Notes: generated by a model from the sequence alone, not told the origin. A stretch of DNA of 64,000 nucleotides from Rikenellaceae bacterium (GCA_015060165.1 SUZC01000001.1:269980-333979), one strand, 5' to 3'. Shown: positions 1 through 9,032, numbered from the stretch's first letter. A program made the numbers and translations.

Positions 1-1208
1 CCTGCCGAACCGGTGAAGAAATAAGGATTACTCTTGCTCCACACAAATTCGCGGGTATTGGCATAGATATCCATATCGATAACCTCCGGATTGAGGTATT
101 TCATAGCCAAAAGGCTTGGGACATTGGCATCGTCCATAAGGTGATAGTTACCGAATCCATCGACCTCGAAAGCATAGATATCGCCATAAATCGGATGGTT
201 ATAGATAGAGTGCTTCTCCAATGCCTCGGCAACCTCGTCGGCCAGTTCGCGGCACTCCTTTGCAAGAGCTGTGTTCTTATTGACCTTAGTGAGAATCTCC
301 TCAGCCTTACGCAAAACAGAAACTGCAAAGAAGTTTGAAGGGATAAGGAACTGCAAAACGGTAGCATCGTCGGAAGGACGGAAACTAGACACGATGAGTC
401 CCACAGGATTGACGGGTGCACCCAAACCATCATTTGACAGAGTATCGAATTGGCGGTCAGTTCTGCGGCGGAACTTATAAGGACCTACGCCATCTTTACG
501 CTGCTGCTCCTTAAAAGTTTTAAGCACATTCTGGATTGCAGCCAACCACTCATCACCAAAAATCGATGTATCGCCCGTAACAAGCCAATAATAATAGGCC
601 AAACGGATCGGATAGCACAAAGAGTCGATTTCGTACTTGCGCTCATGCAGGCCCGGTTTCATTGCGGTATAATCGGATGTCCACTCGCCCTCTTTGGGAC
701 CATCATAGAAGGCATTTGCATAGGGGTCGAGGTTGATAGACTTGAATTGGCGATTGATAACGCCCACCAACATTGCCTTCAAGGCTGGGTCGTTAGGAGC
801 AAATGGTACATAAGGCCACACTTGCGCTCCCGAATCACGCAACCACATAGCAGCGATATCGCCCGTATATACGAATGTATCGTCCTTACCGTCTTGCTTA
901 CGATAGTGAACTGTGGTGTCCAATGTATTGGGGAAGCAGTTGGTAAAAAGCCACTTCAAACGCTCATTGGTGAGCAGGCCGCAGACTCTCTGAATCTCGG
1001 CCTCGATAGCCTCGGAAGTAAAAAGTCGCTCATCGGCAGCAGGACGATGGCTCTTGTACTCTGCAACTGGTTCCGCTTTGAGAGTGTAGTTAGACGAAGT
1101 GAGTTCGGCCTTGATAAGCTCGATTTCCTCGTTACGTTGAGAGTCGCTGGCACAAGAGGCGAACAGGATTGCAACTGATGCAACCATCAGGATTTTGTTA
1201 ATTTTCAT
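1..1208 (-). CDS. GH125 family exo-alpha-1,6-mannosidase lipoprotein (3' end outside window)
   Basis: The reading frame opens at the ATG at 1208 and runs leftward off the window without a stop, giving about 402 residues. The first residues form a lipoprotein leader ending in a lipobox (LFASC), so the enzyme is probably exported and lipid-anchored. Around residues 115-135 it has the block TGDI-AMWLRDS-AQVWPY, typical of glycoside hydrolase family 125, metal-independent exo-acting alpha-1,6-mannosidases that trim mannan or N-glycan mannose. The family is usually about 430-480 residues, so only the C-terminal part should be missing. A TATATTTG box at 1237-1244 lies just upstream. Family call is from recognised motifs; substrate is inferred. 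Confidence 0.88.
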   Translation of the reverse strand, partial: MKINKILMVASVAILFASCASDSQRNEEIELIKAELTSSNYTLKAEPVAEYKSHRPAADERLFTSEAIEAEIQRVCGLLTNERLKWLFTNCFPNTLDTTVHYRKQDGKDDTFVYTGDIAAMWLRDSGAQVWPYVPFAPNDPALKAMLVGVINRQFKSINLDPYANAFYDGPKEGEWTSDYTAMKPGLHERKYEIDSLCYPIRLAYYYWLVTGDTSIFGDEWLAAIQNVLKTFKEQQRKDGVGPYKFRRRTDRQFDTLSNDGLGAPVNPVGLIVSSFRPSDDATVLQFLIPSNFFAVSVLRKAEEILTKVNKNTALAKECRELADEVAEALEKHSIYNHPIYGDIYAFEVDGFGNYHLMDDANVPSLLAMKYLNPEVIDMDIYANTREFVWSKSNPYFFTGSA

Positions 1209-1236
1209 ATTATTACAAATAAATGGTTTCCAAACA

Positions 1237-1268
1237 CAAATATACGAAAAATATAATAACATACAATA
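1237..1268 (-). promoter_or_regulatory. Promoter for the GH125 gene
   Basis: On the minus strand 1244-1237 reads TATATTTG, an exact match to the Bacteroidetes -7 consensus TAnnTTTG. A TTG lies 21 nt upstream (1268-1266). Transcription would start about 20-25 nt before the ATG at 1208. Confidence 0.6.
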
Positions 1269-1336
1269 TTTGGTCTGACATGAATCACGAATAGGTAAAA
1301 TTCAAACGAGAGGGATATGAATATGTGCAAAATTTG

Positions 1337-1344
1337 TATATTTG
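1337..1344 (+). promoter_or_regulatory. Possible -7 box for the HD gene
   Basis: TATATTTG matches TAnnTTTG but ends only 4 nt before the ATG at 1349. No clear TTG -33 element is seen. If used, the mRNA would be leaderless or start inside the codons. Confidence 0.35.
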
Positions 1345-1348
1345 TGAT

Positions 1349-1972
1349 ATGGTACGAAAAGAGATTACTGATTACATAGAGCAACATATATTGCCGCAAT
1401 ATGAGACATTCGATGCGGCTCATCGCACTGATCACGCCACAACCGTTATTGAGCGAAGTATGGGGCTTGCAAAACATTATGACGTGGACGAGGAGATGGT
1501 GTATGTGGTGGCGGCATATCACGATATAGGGTTGCAGTTTGGGCGTGAGATGCACCACCGAGAGTCGGCCCGGCTTGTCAGGGACGACGCCCATCTACGC
1601 CAATGGTTTACCACCGAGCAGATTGGCACAATAGCCGAGGCCGCAGAGGATCACAGAGCATCGGCAAAGTGTGAGCCACGCTCTATATATGGAAGAATTG
1701 TAGCTGAGGCCGACAGAGCTATTGAGCCGATGAGCATACTGCGTCGCACAGTGCAATATGGTTTGGCACACTACCCTCACCTTACCAAAGAGGAGCATTG
1801 GAATAGAACGTTGGAACATATGGCCGAGAAGTATGCCGAGGGAGGTTATCTAAGATTGTGGATTTCAGAATCGGACAACGCCACAAAATTGAAAGAGTTA
1901 CGAGAGATAATTAAAGACAGAGTACGACTGCGCCAAATATTTGAACAGATATTTGAGCAGGAGATTAAATAA
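1349..1972 (+). CDS. HD-domain phosphohydrolase-like protein
   Basis: A 207-residue protein with an early conserved His (in AHRTDHATTV) and an HD pair (AAYHDIG), the metal-binding signature of HD-superfamily phosphohydrolases. The C-terminal part is helical and charged. Family members act on nucleotides or nucleic acids, but nothing here shows the substrate. A GTG at 1325 would add eight residues but lies upstream of the -7-like box, so the ATG at 1349 is preferred. It ends at a strong bidirectional terminator shared with the convergent HTH gene. Confidence 0.75.
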   Translation: MVRKEITDYIEQHILPQYETFDAAHRTDHATTVIERSMGLAKHYDVDEEMVYVVAAYHDIGLQFGREMHHRESARLVRDDAHLRQWFTTEQIGTIAEAAEDHRASAKCEPRSIYGRIVAEADRAIEPMSILRRTVQYGLAHYPHLTKEEHWNRTLEHMAEKYAEGGYLRLWISESDNATKLKELREIIKDRVRLRQIFEQIFEQEIK

Positions 1973-1975
1973 AAT

Positions 1976-2008
1976 AAAATTCCGGCAAGCGAGGGTTGCC
2001 GGAATTTT
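1976..2008. terminator. Bidirectional intrinsic terminator
   Basis: A perfect 13-bp stem (1976-1988 with 1996-2008) with a 7-nt loop sits between the convergent HD gene and HTH gene. A run of T/A follows on both sides, so it can end both transcripts. Confidence 0.9.
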
Positions 2009-2014
2009 ATTTTT

Positions 2015-2224
2015 CTACTCATTAGGCGAATATTCCAGAATATCACCTGGCTGACAATCGAGCTCGCGGCAAATAGCCTCCAAAGTCGAAAAACGTATAG
2101 CCTTAGCCTTGCCTGTCTTTAAGACCGAGAGGTTGACAATAGATATATCGACCCGCTCGGAGAGTTCCGAGAGTGACATCTTGCGGCGGGCAAGCATAAC
2201 ATCGAGATTTACTATTATAGCCAT
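2015..2224 (-). CDS. Small HTH (Cro/CI, XRE-type) regulator
   Basis: A 69-residue protein that is almost entirely a helix-turn-helix domain: MLARRKMSLSELSERVDIS then VLKTGKAKAIRFSTLEAICREL and a CQPGDILEY end. This is the YozG-like class of tiny Cro/CI regulators. In many Bacteroidetes and Firmicutes this class follows directly after a DUF2975 membrane protein. Here a GH3 gene sits between them, with stop and start separated by only about 6 nt, so all three are probably cotranscribed. It may autoregulate or report a membrane signal; that is inference. Confidence 0.85.
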   Translation of the reverse strand: MAIIVNLDVMLARRKMSLSELSERVDISIVNLSVLKTGKAKAIRFSTLEAICRELDCQPGDILEYSPNE

Positions 2225-2230
2225 AAAAAT

Positions 2231-4450
2231 TTAGTCTATTCTGGTTAAAGTGAATTTATATTTTAATATTTTGAGTGATTTAGAGTCCGAGCTGTCTCCA
2301 TAATGCAAGATATATTCGCCCGGCATAGGATTCATACGACACGTTGCAGGATTCCACCATAAAAAGGTCTCTTCATCAATCGGAATACTAACCTGCTTCT
2401 CCTCCCCTGCTTTGAGTGCAATACGTTTGAAACCTCGCAAGGTCTTGATAGGGCCATCGGGGTCATCAGCGCGACTAATGTATAACTGCACAACATCTTC
2501 ACCATCGCATTTGCCCGTATTACGAACATTTACAACCAAGGCCTGGCCACCATCGGTGGTATCTGAGATTTTGGCTTTACCAAATTTAAATTTCGTATAG
2601 CTCAAACCGTAGCCAAACGGATAGAGAGGTTTACCATCGAAATAACGGTAGGTACGACCCTTCATCGAATAATCCTCAAAATCGGCAAGTTGGTCATCGC
2701 TGGCATAGAACGTAAGAGGTAGTTTACCAGAAGGGTTCACATCGCCGAATAATACATCGGCAATAGCCTTGCCACCCTCTTGTCCGAGATACCAAGCCTG
2801 AACAATGGCATCGCACCACTTTGCTTCGTCGGCAAAAGCCATTGCACTGCCAGAAAAATTGATCAGGATTACCCGCTTACCTGCATCGTGCAGAGCTTTA
2901 ATTGCACGCTTCTGAACTTCGGGCAGAGATAAGGTAGTACGGTCACCGCCATCAAATCCGGGTGCACTAACCTCCAACTGCTCACCCTCGAGACACGAAG
3001 CAAGACCACCCGCGAAGATAACTGTGGTATAATCTTTTGCAGCTGCCACAAGTTTCTCAACATCGAAATCGTTACTATCGAGACTATAAGTGGCCTTCAT
3101 CGAAACATCTCCCACAACGGGTTTGGTAGTCAAACCCTCGACATAGGGAACTCCATCGACATATTCAATATTGACACCTTTAGCCTTAATACCATCAAGC
3201 AACGACAATTCGTTAAGGGGGAAACCATTGTAGTTACCCCACATCATTCGCGGCTGATCGGCATTGGGGCCAACTATTAATAATTTCTCTCTCTTTTTTA
3301 GAGGAAGGATGCCCTTATTCTCAAGCAATACGATACTCTTGTGAGCCATTTCCAACGCCAAATCGCTATGTTCCTGCGAGCAGAGTTTATCAGTAGAGAG
3401 CTTATCCCAAGGGACATCATCGTCCATCTCGCCGAGCAGATAACGATGCTCCATAACTCTTATGATGCTCTCATCGACATCATCCTCGGTCAAAAGACCC
3501 CTGCGAATAGCTTCGGGAATAGCAGGTACAGCATCGCCACACTCCATATCCATACCGGCCTTCACTGCAGCGGCAGCAGCATCGACCCGACCTGCAGACC
3601 ACTTATGCCCTGCATAAAAATCCTTAACGGCCCAGCAATCGCTTACAACAACTCCCTGAAAGCCCCACTCCTTTTCGAGAATGTCGCGCATAAAACACTC
3701 ATTAGCGCCAGCAGGGACACCATATATACGGTTGTAGGCAAACATCACTTGTTTGACATCGGCCTTGGTTACAAGATCTTTGAAGGCAGGAAGATAGGTT
3801 TCCCATAAATCACGCTCACTGACAACAGCATCGAATGAATGACGCTTGGATTCAGGACCAGAGTGAACAGCATAGTGTTTTGCACAAGCCAAAGCTTTGA
3901 TGACGCCATCCTTACAATCGCCTTGCAGACCGCGAACAACCGCCATACCTAATTGAGATGTCAAATAGGGATCTTCACCATAAGTCTCCATACCACGCCC
4001 CCAACGAGGATCACGAAAGATATTGATATTGGGAGTCCAATACGACAAGCCTTTATACCACATATTCTTATCCTTTGCCGAGCGAGCAATATTCCACTTG
4101 ATACGACCTTCGTCACTTGTAGCGACAAACACTCTCTCCAAAAGGTCGGCATCGAATGAAGATGCCATAGCGATGGGCATAGGAAAAACTGTTGCGTTTC
4201 CGTTGCGAGCAATGCCGTGCAGAGCCTCGTTCCACCAATTATAATTCCTGACGCCAAGTCGGTCGATTGCGGGTGAATTATAGACCATCAGCGACACCTT
4301 CTCCTGCAAGGTCATATGCTTTACAATATCTTCGGCACGTTCACGATCACTACGCGAAGCATCGGTAAAGATAGGCTGCGCCACACTATATTGATATGAC
4401 AATGCTGATAGTATGATGATAGCAAACAGATGCAAAAAACGAGATTTCAT
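2231..4450 (-). CDS. Secreted GH3 beta-glucosidase/beta-xylosidase
   Basis: A 739-residue protein with an N-terminal signal peptide (about 1-24). The GH3 TIM-barrel domain includes YNWWNEALHG (70-79), RDPRWGRGMETYGEDP (146-161), the KHY substrate-site motif (191-193) and the catalytic nucleophile Asp271 in VVSDCW. The second alpha/beta domain follows (GPNAD, GFDGGDR), then a fibronectin III-like tail (QLYI...LRGFKRI). The YNWWNE motif is typical of the xylosidase/beta-glucosidase branch. There is no PA14 insert, which explains a length below the 850-870 of many relatives. It acts outside the cytoplasm on oligosaccharides released by other enzymes; exact sugar unknown. Confidence 0.92.
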   Translation of the reverse strand: MKSRFLHLFAIIILSALSYQYSVAQPIFTDASRSDRERAEDIVKHMTLQEKVSLMVYNSPAIDRLGVRNYNWWNEALHGIARNGNATVFPMPIAMASSFDADLLERVFVATSDEGRIKWNIARSAKDKNMWYKGLSYWTPNINIFRDPRWGRGMETYGEDPYLTSQLGMAVVRGLQGDCKDGVIKALACAKHYAVHSGPESKRHSFDAVVSERDLWETYLPAFKDLVTKADVKQVMFAYNRIYGVPAGANECFMRDILEKEWGFQGVVVSDCWAVKDFYAGHKWSAGRVDAAAAAVKAGMDMECGDAVPAIPEAIRRGLLTEDDVDESIIRVMEHRYLLGEMDDDVPWDKLSTDKLCSQEHSDLALEMAHKSIVLLENKGILPLKKREKLLIVGPNADQPRMMWGNYNGFPLNELSLLDGIKAKGVNIEYVDGVPYVEGLTTKPVVGDVSMKATYSLDSNDFDVEKLVAAAKDYTTVIFAGGLASCLEGEQLEVSAPGFDGGDRTTLSLPEVQKRAIKALHDAGKRVILINFSGSAMAFADEAKWCDAIVQAWYLGQEGGKAIADVLFGDVNPSGKLPLTFYASDDQLADFEDYSMKGRTYRYFDGKPLYPFGYGLSYTKFKFGKAKISDTTDGGQALVVNVRNTGKCDGEDVVQLYISRADDPDGPIKTLRGFKRIALKAGEEKQVSIPIDEETFLWWNPATCRMNPMPGEYILHYGDSSDSKSLKILKYKFTLTRID

Positions 4451-4476
4451 AATCTTATAAGTTTGGTCTTAATGAA

Positions 4477-5160
4477 TTAAATTGTCATTGATTCCTCCTC
4501 ATTGAATCGAGCGGCTACAGCCATCAGCTCTGCTAAAATAAGCAAAAATAACGGAATTATAAGACACTCATGGCGAAGTGTTGCATAACCAAATAGTTCA
4601 ATAGGAACAGAATCGGCATAAATATCTTTGATAGCCATCATCCTGAACATCTCACGATTCTCTATCAACACATAATAGATAAATACAGCCAAAGACAACC
4701 AACGCAACTGTCGAGTATGTTGGTGGCGAAAGATATTGCCTGTGCGGAATCCGCGAATTGCACTCACAAAGATTACCCCAACCAGAATTACAATCACCAA
4801 AAACATAAAAAGTGCGGTATAGATAACAATGGAATTGGCTCGCCAACCATAGTGGTCGGGACGAGAGTAATTGGGGTGTTTTGAGAACAACATAACACTT
4901 GTAGGCAGAGCCTCAACAAGCGGCTGACCCTCGGAGTCACGCTCTACGACCATAGAGTGTTGTTGATAGTCATCGGCAACAATCATCGAGCCATACTTTG
5001 TGTCGAGCGCACCGAGAAATGTGTGATTTGGATTTTCGGAGTACAAATTACTCGAATTGAAGAGTTGAACACCGAAATTTGCTGCTTGAAAAAGAGAAAC
5101 AAGAACGATTGCCACCGTAAGTACGATTGTGCGACGCTGGATAGATTTTGAGATTTTCAT
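4477..5160 (-). CDS. DUF2975 family membrane protein
   Basis: A 227-residue protein with four predicted membrane segments (about 10-28, 112-132, 150-165 and 195-215). The middle block FRTGNIFRHQHTRQLRWLS and the end ILAELMAVAARFNEEESMTI match DUF2975 proteins. Such proteins normally precede a small HTH regulator, which is found here at 2015-2224 after the GH3 gene. The gap to GH3 is 26 nt, consistent with one operon. The function of the family is not established; a membrane sensor for the HTH protein is a reasonable inference. A periplasmic loop between segments 1 and 2 of roughly 80 residues is unusually long. Confidence 0.75.
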   Translation of the reverse strand: MKISKSIQRRTIVLTVAIVLVSLFQAANFGVQLFNSSNLYSENPNHTFLGALDTKYGSMIVADDYQQHSMVVERDSEGQPLVEALPTSVMLFSKHPNYSRPDHYGWRANSIVIYTALFMFLVIVILVGVIFVSAIRGFRTGNIFRHQHTRQLRWLSLAVFIYYVLIENREMFRMMAIKDIYADSVPIELFGYATLRHECLIIPLFLLILAELMAVAARFNEEESMTI

Positions 5161-5190
5161 AAAAATAGTTGATTTTGTTAGTTGAACATT

Positions 5191-5224
5191 AGTTTGATTT
5201 TAAGTTTGATTGTTAAGTTTAGTT
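5191..5224. repeat. Imperfect 12-13 nt tandem repeats before DUF2975
   Basis: AGTTTGATT occurs at 5191-5199 and 5203-5211 and as AGTTTAGTT at 5216-5224, with looser copies of AGTTGA on either side (5168-5250). The stretch lies upstream of the DUF2975-GH3-HTH operon, where no standard TAnnTTTG box was found. Confidence 0.5.
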
Positions 5225-5264
5225 ATATAATAATTGTAATAGTTGATTGCGGTTATATTAGCGT

Positions 5265-6092
5265 CTACTTATCGCGGAATATACGATAGGTGAGTTGAAG
5301 CGACAACTGCGGCAAAACAGTAATATCCTTGACTATACCATAAAACTCCTTCGATGATTTACCCTCGTTATACTCGATTAGATTATCGGATATAATCTCA
5401 GGCTGGCCGTGAAAAGATGCTCCCAATTCGAATCGGAATCCAACACGGCGATGAGGAATTGCTCGTCCCCACCCTATGCCAACATATGGTCGCAAAACAT
5501 TGACTCCCAACTTTGCATTCATCGAGCCATCGGCATTGGCGTGCATCAACATATCACCAACCTCGAATTCTAGCTGATGGAGAAGGCCAAGTTTCTGAAT
5601 GAGTTGCATATCGGGCGTACTCATATCGAACTGGCCCTGCACATCGAGCATATTGTTTGAACCGACAAAGAGTCCAGCAGTAACAAAAAATGCTCCTCGG
5701 CCACGCTTGAAAGGTATCCAATCGACCATTATATGCGCTGCGCCAGTACGCAAATCACCATCGAGATGTAGATCAGACAGGCTAAAATTGACTCCAAAGA
5801 ACGACATCGGCTCAAAATCATCGTAGGTATAACCCACATTGATTGGCGAAAACCGATAACCACCTCGCAAAACAAAGTTGCGAGCGATAGGGGTTGAAAG
5901 TGTAAAGCCAAAACCCGCAACAGATGCATCGAGCGAGACTCCCAAATTGGAAAAAGCTGTACGCTGCGGCGAATCTACCGATTCCACCTGCTTGGATTTC
6001 GCAGAAGAACTCTTCAACGATGCTCCCTGAGCTTGTGACAACTGACATATCGTTGCTATGACCAGAAGCCAAAAAGAGATAGATTTTTTCAT
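5265..6092 (-). CDS. Outer-membrane beta-barrel-like protein, unknown function
   Basis: A 275-residue protein with a signal peptide (about 1-22, ending AQGA). The mature part alternates aromatic and polar residues and is rich in Gly (LSTPIARNFVLRGGYRF, GVGWGRAIPHRRVGFRFELG, LSLQLTYRIF), as in outer-membrane beta barrels. No named family was recognised. It stands alone, transcribed leftward from a well-formed promoter that is flanked by a 17-nt direct repeat, and is divergent from the GH78 gene. It could be an adhesin-like or porin-like protein, but nothing in the sequence decides. Confidence 0.6.
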   Translation of the reverse strand: MKKSISFWLLVIATICQLSQAQGASLKSSSAKSKQVESVDSPQRTAFSNLGVSLDASVAGFGFTLSTPIARNFVLRGGYRFSPINVGYTYDDFEPMSFFGVNFSLSDLHLDGDLRTGAAHIMVDWIPFKRGRGAFFVTAGLFVGSNNMLDVQGQFDMSTPDMQLIQKLGLLHQLEFEVGDMLMHANADGSMNAKLGVNVLRPYVGIGWGRAIPHRRVGFRFELGASFHGQPEIISDNLIEYNEGKSSKEFYGIVKDITVLPQLSLQLTYRIFRDK

Positions 6093-6171
6093 ATTATTAT
6101 AAGGATTGAGGATTATTTCAGTTTACAATAAAAGGTTTTTAAGCCATATATTATCGTTTTAAATTGATTGT

Positions 6172-6252
6172 TTAATGTTTTTCGATAACAAAGGTAGATA
6201 TAATTTTTCTATTTGCAAATTTTTCGGCAAAAAAATTAATGTTTTTCGATAA
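6172..6252. repeat. 17-nt direct repeat flanking a promoter
   Basis: TTAATGTTTTTCGATAA is present at 6172-6188 and again, identical and in the same orientation, at 6236-6252, 64 nt apart. Between the copies lies the promoter of the leftward beta-barrel gene. The spacing is close to six helical turns, compatible with two bound proteins on one face. Confidence 0.8.
6189..6219 (-). promoter_or_regulatory. Promoter for the beta-barrel gene
   Basis: Minus strand: TACCTTTG at 6196-6189 with TTTG at 6219-6216, separated by exactly 19 nt. This is a full match to the Bacteroidetes promoter pattern. The leader would be about 90 nt. Confidence 0.75.
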
Positions 6253-6328
6253 AATCTACAATTATATCATTTCGACCGACAACATTTAAATAATATGATA
6301 ATGGGCGACAGATATGAAAATATTTCGC

Positions 6329-6336
6329 TACCTTTG
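6329..6336 (+). promoter_or_regulatory. -7 box for the GH78 gene
   Basis: TACCTTTG matches TAnnTTTG, 41 nt before the ATG at 6378. No good TTG -33 is seen, so an activator may be needed. Confidence 0.5.
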
Positions 6337-6377
6337 TATAGAGTGACTAATATTCGATACAAAAAATACTAATTGAT

Positions 6378-9032
6378 ATGAAAGCTTTTCTAAAGACATC
6401 ACTTGTGGTTATCGGCTTGCTATTAATCACAGGAGCAAACTACCACAGTTCGGCTGCAAAACGAATAACGGTCGGTGAATTAAAATGCGAGAACCTACTC
6501 TCCCCCATCGCTATTGACAACACATCGCCACATTTCAGTTGGAAAATGTTTTCCGACGAAAATGGAGCATCGATAACTGCATACCAGATAATCGTTGCAT
6601 CGGAGCCAGGCAAACTCAACGAAAAGAGTGCAGACCTATGGAACAGCGGCAAGATCAACAGCTCGGAATCAATAGGTATAAAATACGGCGGCAAACCTCT
6701 CGACTCACGCTCATCGGGATATTGGAAGGTGAGAGTATGGGATCAATCAGGCAAGGTTACAAAATGGAGCGAGACAGCATACTTTGGTGTTGGTATGCTC
6801 CGAGACAGCGATTGGGCTGCAGGAACTCAATTTATAGGTATACACCAAAGTGAGTTAGCAAGCAAAAAACATATTGCCCCAATTGTTAGGACAAAGTTTA
6901 ACTACTCGCCATCGAAAGAGCGAGTATTGCTTCACGTCAATTCGCTTGGTTATCATGAGGCATACATAAACGGCAAGCCGGTATCGACTTCGATGCTCAA
7001 CCCCGCCGTAAGCGAATTTAGCAAACGCTCACTCATTGTAACATACGACATAACCGACCTCGTAGAACGAGGCGACAACGAGCTAGCAATCTTGCTTGGA
7101 ATCGGCTGGTACCACAAAAGAGCCCAGGGGGCTGTTGAGGGCGGACCATACGTCCGTGCACAGGTTGAGTGCGTGAATCAGAGAGGTGATTACAAAGTAC
7201 TCGCAAATACCGACAAGAGTTGGAAGGCGGCAAATAGTGGTCGATACTTCTTGGGCAATGTATGGGTAAACGGAGAGTACATTGACAAGGGGTCGATGGT
7301 AACCGACCTATCACCAAAAGCATTGGCTAATCTGGATTGGCAGCCTGTTGTGGTGGGGCAAATTCCTCGGCATAGTGCAACACCGCAGATGTGCGAAGGA
7401 AATACTTTTTATCAAACATTCAAACCCGTAGCTGTGCATAAAATCGATGACGAATGTTACATCTACGATATGGGGCACGCATTTGTCGGCTTTATCGACA
7501 TCGAGATGCCGGTAGTCGAGAAGGGCAAAGCCGTCAAGATGTATTATGAGGATTTCTACCTGAAAGATCTCAAAAAATTCAGAGATAACGAAACGTATGC
7601 AGACTACTACATAGGCGACGGAGAGTCGCAAGGAACGTTCAGCAACAAATTCCAGTACAAAGCGTTCCGATACCTGAAAATAAAAGGTCTTGACGCTGCA
7701 TTGGACCCATCGGCAATCACAGGCCGTGCCATAACAACAGCTTATAGCGGAGAGTCATCGTTTGAGTGTTCGGATGATGATATGAATGCAATTCATAATA
7801 TGGTACATAAGACTGTGAAGGCGTTGACTTTGGGTGGATATATGGTTGACTGCCCACACATCGAGCGTTTGGGATATGGCGGCGATGGAAACGCTTCTAC
7901 GCCAACGTTCCAGACAATGTTCAACGTATCGCCGCTCTATCTCAACTGGCTAACGGCCTGGAGCGATTGCCAACGCGAGAATGGCGATATGCCTCACACC
8001 GCACCCAACCCAATCAGCGCAGGTGGTGGTCCGTTCTGGTGCGAGTTTATAATTATCGCATCATGGCAGAGTTATCTGAACTATGGCGACACACGTATGA
8101 TTGAACGTTTCTATCCGCAGATGGAGAAGTGGATAGGCTTCGCCGAGAGCAATATAAAGGATGGCGTGCTAAAAAATTGGGGCGTTACAAAGTATAGGAA
8201 TTGGTATCTTGGCGATTGGGCTACACCCGAAGGCATCGACCAAAGAGATGAGCGATCGGTAGATATAGTCAGCAATTGTGTTTTGTCGGAGAGTTATCTC
8301 ACTATGTCGAAAATCGCACGCGTACTTGGCAAAGACAACGACGCTGAGGCATATCTCAGAAAGCACAAGCAGCAGAACGAGATAATCCACAAGACATTCT
8401 TCGATGCCAGCAGCAAGAGCTATGCTTCGGACACACAGATAGATATGATATATCCGATGTTTGTTGGTGCTACTCCAAAATCAGAGGTTGGCGCCGTTGA
8501 AAAAAGACTCTGGGAACAGACCGAAAAACGCTTCAAGGGGCACCTTGCGACAGGCCTTGTGGGTATTCCAATCATAACCCAATGGGTTACTCGCGAGGCA
8601 AAAGCCGAAGAGATGTATCATATGCTTAAAAAACGTGAATACCCAGGATATTTGTATATGCTCGACAACGGCACAGACCTCACCTGGGAGCATTGGGACG
8701 GCGACAGAAGCCATATCCACAACTGTTACAATGGAATTGGAAGCTGGTTCTATCAGGCGCTGGGTGGTATCACACCCGATGAGTCGCAGCCGGGATATAA
8801 GCATATCAACATACGACCCCAGATAGTCGATGAGATAGATTGGGTGAAGGTATCGAAGGATACTCCTTACGGAAAGTTGTTTGTAGGCTGGAATAAGGCC
8901 GAGGGTCAATTGAAGATTGATGTGGAGATTCCTATTGGAAGCAGCGCCACACTATACACTCCCGACGGAAAGAGTATTAAACTCAACTCGGGAAGTCACA
9001 GTGTAAGTTGCGCCATCGCATCGGTCAACTAA
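6378..9032 (+). CDS. GH78 alpha-L-rhamnosidase
   Basis: An 884-residue secreted enzyme with a signal peptide (about 1-27). The N-terminal accessory beta-sandwich domains include HFSWKM, SGYWKVRVWD and NGKPVS, and the alpha/alpha-barrel catalytic domain follows from about 450. The GH78 acid cluster is complete: Asp491, Glu496 and Asp503 in the block starting DCPHIERLGY, and the general base Glu771 in TWEHWDG. A C-terminal beta domain follows. It removes terminal alpha-L-rhamnose from plant polysaccharides or glycosides outside the cytoplasm. It has its own -7 box and ends in a strong terminator, so it is monocistronic. No SusC/SusD or regulator is adjacent. Confidence 0.93.
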   Translation: MKAFLKTSLVVIGLLLITGANYHSSAAKRITVGELKCENLLSPIAIDNTSPHFSWKMFSDENGASITAYQIIVASEPGKLNEKSADLWNSGKINSSESIGIKYGGKPLDSRSSGYWKVRVWDQSGKVTKWSETAYFGVGMLRDSDWAAGTQFIGIHQSELASKKHIAPIVRTKFNYSPSKERVLLHVNSLGYHEAYINGKPVSTSMLNPAVSEFSKRSLIVTYDITDLVERGDNELAILLGIGWYHKRAQGAVEGGPYVRAQVECVNQRGDYKVLANTDKSWKAANSGRYFLGNVWVNGEYIDKGSMVTDLSPKALANLDWQPVVVGQIPRHSATPQMCEGNTFYQTFKPVAVHKIDDECYIYDMGHAFVGFIDIEMPVVEKGKAVKMYYEDFYLKDLKKFRDNETYADYYIGDGESQGTFSNKFQYKAFRYLKIKGLDAALDPSAITGRAITTAYSGESSFECSDDDMNAIHNMVHKTVKALTLGGYMVDCPHIERLGYGGDGNASTPTFQTMFNVSPLYLNWLTAWSDCQRENGDMPHTAPNPISAGGGPFWCEFIIIASWQSYLNYGDTRMIERFYPQMEKWIGFAESNIKDGVLKNWGVTKYRNWYLGDWATPEGIDQRDERSVDIVSNCVLSESYLTMSKIARVLGKDNDAEAYLRKHKQQNEIIHKTFFDASSKSYASDTQIDMIYPMFVGATPKSEVGAVEKRLWEQTEKRFKGHLATGLVGIPIITQWVTREAKAEEMYHMLKKREYPGYLYMLDNGTDLTWEHWDGDRSHIHNCYNGIGSWFYQALGGITPDESQPGYKHINIRPQIVDEIDWVKVSKDTPYGKLFVGWNKAEGQLKIDVEIPIGSSATLYTPDGKSIKLNSGSHSVSCAIASVN

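Noticed and set aside
450..1178. A 242-codon open frame on the plus strand
   Set aside because: It is antisense to the GH125 gene, whose motifs are clear; its protein has no recognisable domain and an odd composition.
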